Shown piece after piece: positions 6,842-8,600 of a DNA stretch of 8,600 bases. The translations under genes were made by a program, and so were the position numbers. This stretch comes from an uncultured Lachnospiraceae bacterium. Its GTDB lineage: Bacteria > Bacillota > Clostridia > Lachnospirales > Lachnospiraceae. The number at the start of each line of letters is the position of its first letter. The stretch's first letter is position 1. Below the pieces are notes generated by a model, which was given only the letters and a program-made list of their open reading frames with translations, ran no database searches and was not told where the DNA came from. Location of the stretch: positions 1 through 8,600 of the forward strand of contig CAJUIP010000075.1 in the NCBI GenBank assembly GCA_910586315.1, in the 5' to 3' direction.

Positions 6842-7001
6842 ATGGGAAATATATGACAGAGCATTCCGGACAATCAATATAAAAGATAAAGGATATTTCA
6901 AAATATCTGTTGACAGATGAAGATGTTAAAAAAGTAATTGATGAAAAACTTCAAAAAGAAAATTGTACAGAGATTGAAAGAAGTAGAGATGAGGTAATAT
7001 T
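6842..7001 (+). pseudogene. Broken small reading frame upstream of the kinase
   Basis: A good promoter and GGAGG site lead to ATG 6842, but this frame stops after four codons (MGNI, TGA 6854-6856). One frame over, the text reads YDRAFRTINIKDKGYFK before a stop at 6918. MGxxYDxxFRT is how many Rpn / PD-(D/E)XK transposase-nuclease family proteins of Lachnospiraceae begin, so this may be a frameshifted 5' remnant of one. In the third frame, after a TAA at 6880-6882, a lysine-rich helical stretch runs from KIKDISKYLLTDEDVKK to SRDEVIFWN and meets the kinase start. The pieces could be one decayed protein or two remnants. The other reading is a short leader peptide plus untranslated leader. No product can be assigned with certainty. 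Confidence 0.35.
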
Positions 7002-7916
7002 TTGGAATTATTTAATTTTAATGATTTTCAGCAGAATCAAAGGATGTATGGTGGAACGGCCGGTCGAAAAATGGGAATTACATATGGAGGCAAAGACTAT
7101 CTTTTAAAATTCCCGGGAAATTTAAAAGAACAGCAGATGAAAAATATTAATCTGAGTTATTCGAATAGTCCTGTCTGTGAATATATTGGTTCAAAGATAT
7201 ACGAGATAGTCGGCTTGCCTGTTCACAATACAATTTTAGGAACCAGAAATAACAAAATTGTAGTTGCCTGCGAAGATTTTTTACAAGATGGAGATAAGCT
7301 CTATGAGTTTGATAAAATAAAAGTTACTTTTGAACCACATTTTTTAGATTCAAATGGCAATGAGACAAATGGTGTAGGCGTAGACTTGTATGAAATTATG
7401 ATGACGATACAGGAGCATCCGTTTTTGCAGGATGTTCCGGGAGTAAGAGAGCATTTTTGGAATATGTTTATAATAGATGCGCTGATTGGCAATACAGATC
7501 GTAATAACAGCAATTGGGGAATCATTTTGAGAAAGGATGGTTCGAAGGGGATTGCGCCTGTTTATGATAATGGCAATTGTTTAAATAGCAAATGGGATGA
7601 TGAAAAAATGCGAATCGTAATGAGTGATGCTGACAAAATGGAAGCAGAGGCGTATAAAGCACGCAGGTGTATCTTTGAATTACATGGGAAACGGGTAAAT
7701 CCATATCATATAATTGAAAACAGGGAATATACGGAATGTTTAGAGGCTGTTTATAGATTGACACCTCAAATAGGCAATAATATGGATAAGATACAAGCAA
7801 TGATAATGGAGATACCAATATTGTCAGAAATACAGAAGAAATTCTTTACATCAATTATTCAATACAGGTATGAAAAAGTACTGTTAGAATGTATAAAAAA
7901 TGATTGTGAACATTAG
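7002..7916 (+). CDS. HipA/CtkA-like serine/threonine protein kinase (possible toxin)
   Basis: A 304-residue cytoplasmic kinase of the HipA_C fold, closest in recalled sequence to Helicobacter pylori CtkA (JHP940). Matching landmarks include the start ELFNFNDFQQNQRMYGGTAG, a Gly-rich ATP-site segment YGGTAGRK (16-23), Lys36 in YLLKFP, ILGTRNNKIVVACEDF (78-93), the catalytic loop GNTDRNNSNWG (163-173) with D166 and N171, and the metal-binding YDNG (188-191, D189). All expected catalytic residues are present, so it should be active. HipA-type kinases phosphorylate translation factors such as glutamyl-tRNA synthetase or other host proteins and arrest growth; the target here is unknown. It lacks the N-terminal subdomain of E. 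coli HipA, and no HipB-like HTH gene is adjacent. The start is TTG 7002, supported by GAGGT at 6991-6995 and by alignment with CtkA. The gene is AT-rich unlike the genes to its left, suggesting transfer. Confidence 0.85.
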   Translation: MELFNFNDFQQNQRMYGGTAGRKMGITYGGKDYLLKFPGNLKEQQMKNINLSYSNSPVCEYIGSKIYEIVGLPVHNTILGTRNNKIVVACEDFLQDGDKLYEFDKIKVTFEPHFLDSNGNETNGVGVDLYEIMMTIQEHPFLQDVPGVREHFWNMFIIDALIGNTDRNNSNWGIILRKDGSKGIAPVYDNGNCLNSKWDDEKMRIVMSDADKMEAEAYKARRCIFELHGKRVNPYHIIENREYTECLEAVYRLTPQIGNNMDKIQAMIMEIPILSEIQKKFFTSIIQYRYEKVLLECIKNDCEH

Positions 7917-7952
7917 ATTATAAGAAACCGTAAAGGGAGAAGTGATAAATTA

Positions 7953-8168
7953 ATGTATGTGGATGAAAAAATAATTTTAAGAGATAATCTGCCGGATGGA
8001 CTGCAACGCGATTTTATGGAATTACAGGAATATTATAATACAGGTGACTGGTTTATGTTTGATACTGCTTTTGAAGCGATAGAAGCCAGTGTTAAAGCGT
8101 ATTATCTGGCAGGAAAAATCAGCCGAGAGGATTTGGACAGTATTTTTAAAAAATATGGTATTGCATAA
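7953..8168 (+). CDS. Small acidic protein of unknown function, partner candidate of the kinase
   Basis: A 71-residue soluble protein starting MYVDEKIILRDNLPDG, with a helical middle (LQRDFMELQEYYNTGDWFMF), a second helix (FEAIEASVKAYYLAGK) and an ending SREDLDSIFKKYGIA. Acidic residues dominate the first half. I recall similar small hypothetical proteins in Lachnospiraceae accessory regions but know of no assigned function. It lies 36 nt after the kinase stop on the same strand with the same AT-rich codon use, so it is probably co-transcribed. AGGGAG (7934-7939) is a ribosome site at slightly long spacing from ATG 7953. Position and size would suit an antitoxin or a modulator of the kinase, but no DNA-binding motif is visible and this role is only inference. 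Confidence 0.7.
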   Translation: MYVDEKIILRDNLPDGLQRDFMELQEYYNTGDWFMFDTAFEAIEASVKAYYLAGKISREDLDSIFKKYGIA

Positions 8169-8240
8169 TATTGGAAAGGCTTATAGGCGGATGTTATTAC
8201 ATCACAGAATATTGTTACTCTTTAGGTAAACGCATGATTT

Positions 8241-8287
8241 AGGGGGTGTCGCAAAATCATCAAATTAGATGATCGAGCGGCCCCCCT
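8241..8287. repeat. Large imperfect palindrome resembling an insertion-sequence end or MITE
   Basis: AGGGGG (8241-8246) pairs with CCCCCT (8282-8287). After a bulged T, GTCGC (8248-8252) pairs with GCGGC read as 8277-8281, with one G-T wobble. After a 3x3 internal loop, ATCATC (8256-8261) pairs with GATGAT (8268-8273) around AAATTA. The left arm GGGGGTGTCGCAAAA resembles terminal inverted repeats I associate with IS1182-like elements of Clostridia. There is no transposase and no clear target duplication. It has no T-run on either side, so it is not a typical terminator. Confidence 0.5.
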
Positions 8288-8354
8288 GCTCTATATTATG
8301 AAAAAATCCAGTTGCAATCCCAATGTCATTAAGATAATGGTTTCTATGACAAAG

Positions 8355-8402
8355 AAAAAAAGCCCCCCTACCATATACAAAACAAATAGGTGGACTTTTT
8401 TT
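8355..8402. terminator. Bidirectional intrinsic terminator
   Basis: Seven A residues (8355-8361), the stem arm GCCCCCCTA (8362-8370), a 16-nt loop, the stem arm TAGGTGGAC (8387-8395) and seven T residues (8396-8402). The nine-base stem has two mismatches and is extended by the A/T tracts. It ends in a T-run whichever strand is read, so it can stop both the plus-strand kinase operon and the minus-strand acetyltransferase gene. Confidence 0.8.
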
Positions 8403-8502
8403 CATGTTCCCAATGTCTCTAAATGCAACAGTAATGAATGTTTATCTGTCCTTACTTTCGGAACAGTTTGCGAATTAGCTTTATAAATTGGAAGTTGTAT
8501 TA

Positions 8503-8600
8503 TCACAAACGGCAAAGCATAATATATTCTTCCTCATTTTCATCTACAATTTCAAATCCTGTTTTTTGATACATTCTTACAGCATAGTTGGCTTTTTGTA
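8503..8600 (-). CDS. GNAT family N-acetyltransferase (C-terminal end, runs off the window)
   Basis: Reading the minus strand from the window edge gives KANYAVRMYQKTGF, then EIVDENEEEYIMLCRL, and a TGA whose complement lies at 8503-8505. N-x-x-A-x-x-x-Y-x-K-x-G-F-E followed by an acidic turn and a final strand is the motif-B ending of GNAT acetyltransferases. Only about 32 residues are inside the window, so substrate and full length cannot be judged. The gene converges on the plus-strand kinase operon, and the bidirectional terminator about 100 nt beyond its stop would end its transcript. It is unrelated in position to the GNAT gene at 262-774. Confidence 0.75.
   Translation of the reverse strand, partial: QKANYAVRMYQKTGFEIVDENEEEYIMLCRL

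Larger units (their letters stand above)
8169..8502. other. Non-coding stretch between convergent genes
   Basis: No believable gene is seen on either strand. The plus-strand frame at 8298-8486 runs straight through the bidirectional terminator and has no ribosome site. The stretch holds the large hairpin at 8241-8287, the bidirectional terminator at 8355-8402, and a 10-base direct repeat TCCCAATGTC at 8318-8327 and 8408-8417 on either side of that terminator. An inverted pair, GTTGCA (8311-8316) and TGCAAC (8424-8429), brackets the same region. Bases 8169-8240 show nothing I can interpret. Confidence 0.6.

Noticed and set aside
6910..7107. Intact 65-residue protein starting at TTG 6910
   Set aside because: More than half of it is an out-of-frame reading of the kinase N terminus; only the part before 7002 may be a remnant.
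8298..8486. 62-codon plus-strand frame
   Set aside because: It reads through both arms of the bidirectional terminator and has no ribosome site.
1..8600. CRISPR array, tRNA or rRNA gene, integrase or transposase
   Set aside because: No regularly spaced repeats, no cloverleaf or rRNA sequence recognised, and no recombinase motifs in any frame.

Overview
The window looks like chromosomal DNA from an anaerobic, probably spore-forming Firmicute of the Lachnospiraceae / Clostridium clostridioforme type. This rests on AGGAGG-type ribosome binding sites, sigma-A promoters of TTG-N17-TATAAT form, a two-gene Suf-type Fe-S assembly module, a Csp-like subtilase without a signal peptide, and a secreted protein with clostridial cell-wall-binding repeats. 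No marker gene fixes the species.

Left part (1-1900): the end of a pyridoxamine-5'-phosphate-oxidase-like flavin protein, then a GNAT acetyltransferase, then a single-gene unit with a clear sigma-A promoter (932-960) and a clear intrinsic terminator (1864-1899). That unit encodes a secreted protein with cell-wall-binding repeats and a C-terminal domain I do not recognise.

Centre (2040-4735): a tightly packed three-gene operon. It holds a SufC-type ATPase, a single SufB/SufD-type scaffold subunit and an AEC-family membrane transporter. The first two are 2 nt apart and the last two overlap by one base (TAATG). No sufS, sufU or second SufB/D paralogue is in the window, so the pair resembles the minimal SMS (SmsC-SmsB) version of the SUF machinery. 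The scaffold keeps the Cys and Glu that align with the functional SufB residues.

Next (4871-6642): a 570-residue S8 serine protease with complete catalytic residues, a probable inserted beta domain and no signal peptide, as in the Csp germination proteases. A possible sigma-E-like sporulation promoter lies just upstream.

Right part (6650-8600): base composition becomes visibly AT-rich, suggesting acquired DNA. A strong promoter region with an inverted repeat leads into a broken small reading frame. A TTG-started kinase of the HipA/CtkA type follows, then a 71-residue acidic protein of unknown function. There is no HipB-like DNA-binding partner. After them come a large imperfect hairpin whose end resembles insertion-sequence termini and a bidirectional terminator. 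The C-terminal end of a second GNAT acetyltransferase runs in from the right on the minus strand. The kinase, its small partner and the broken upstream frame are the best candidate here for an undescribed toxin-antitoxin-like or phosphorylation system.
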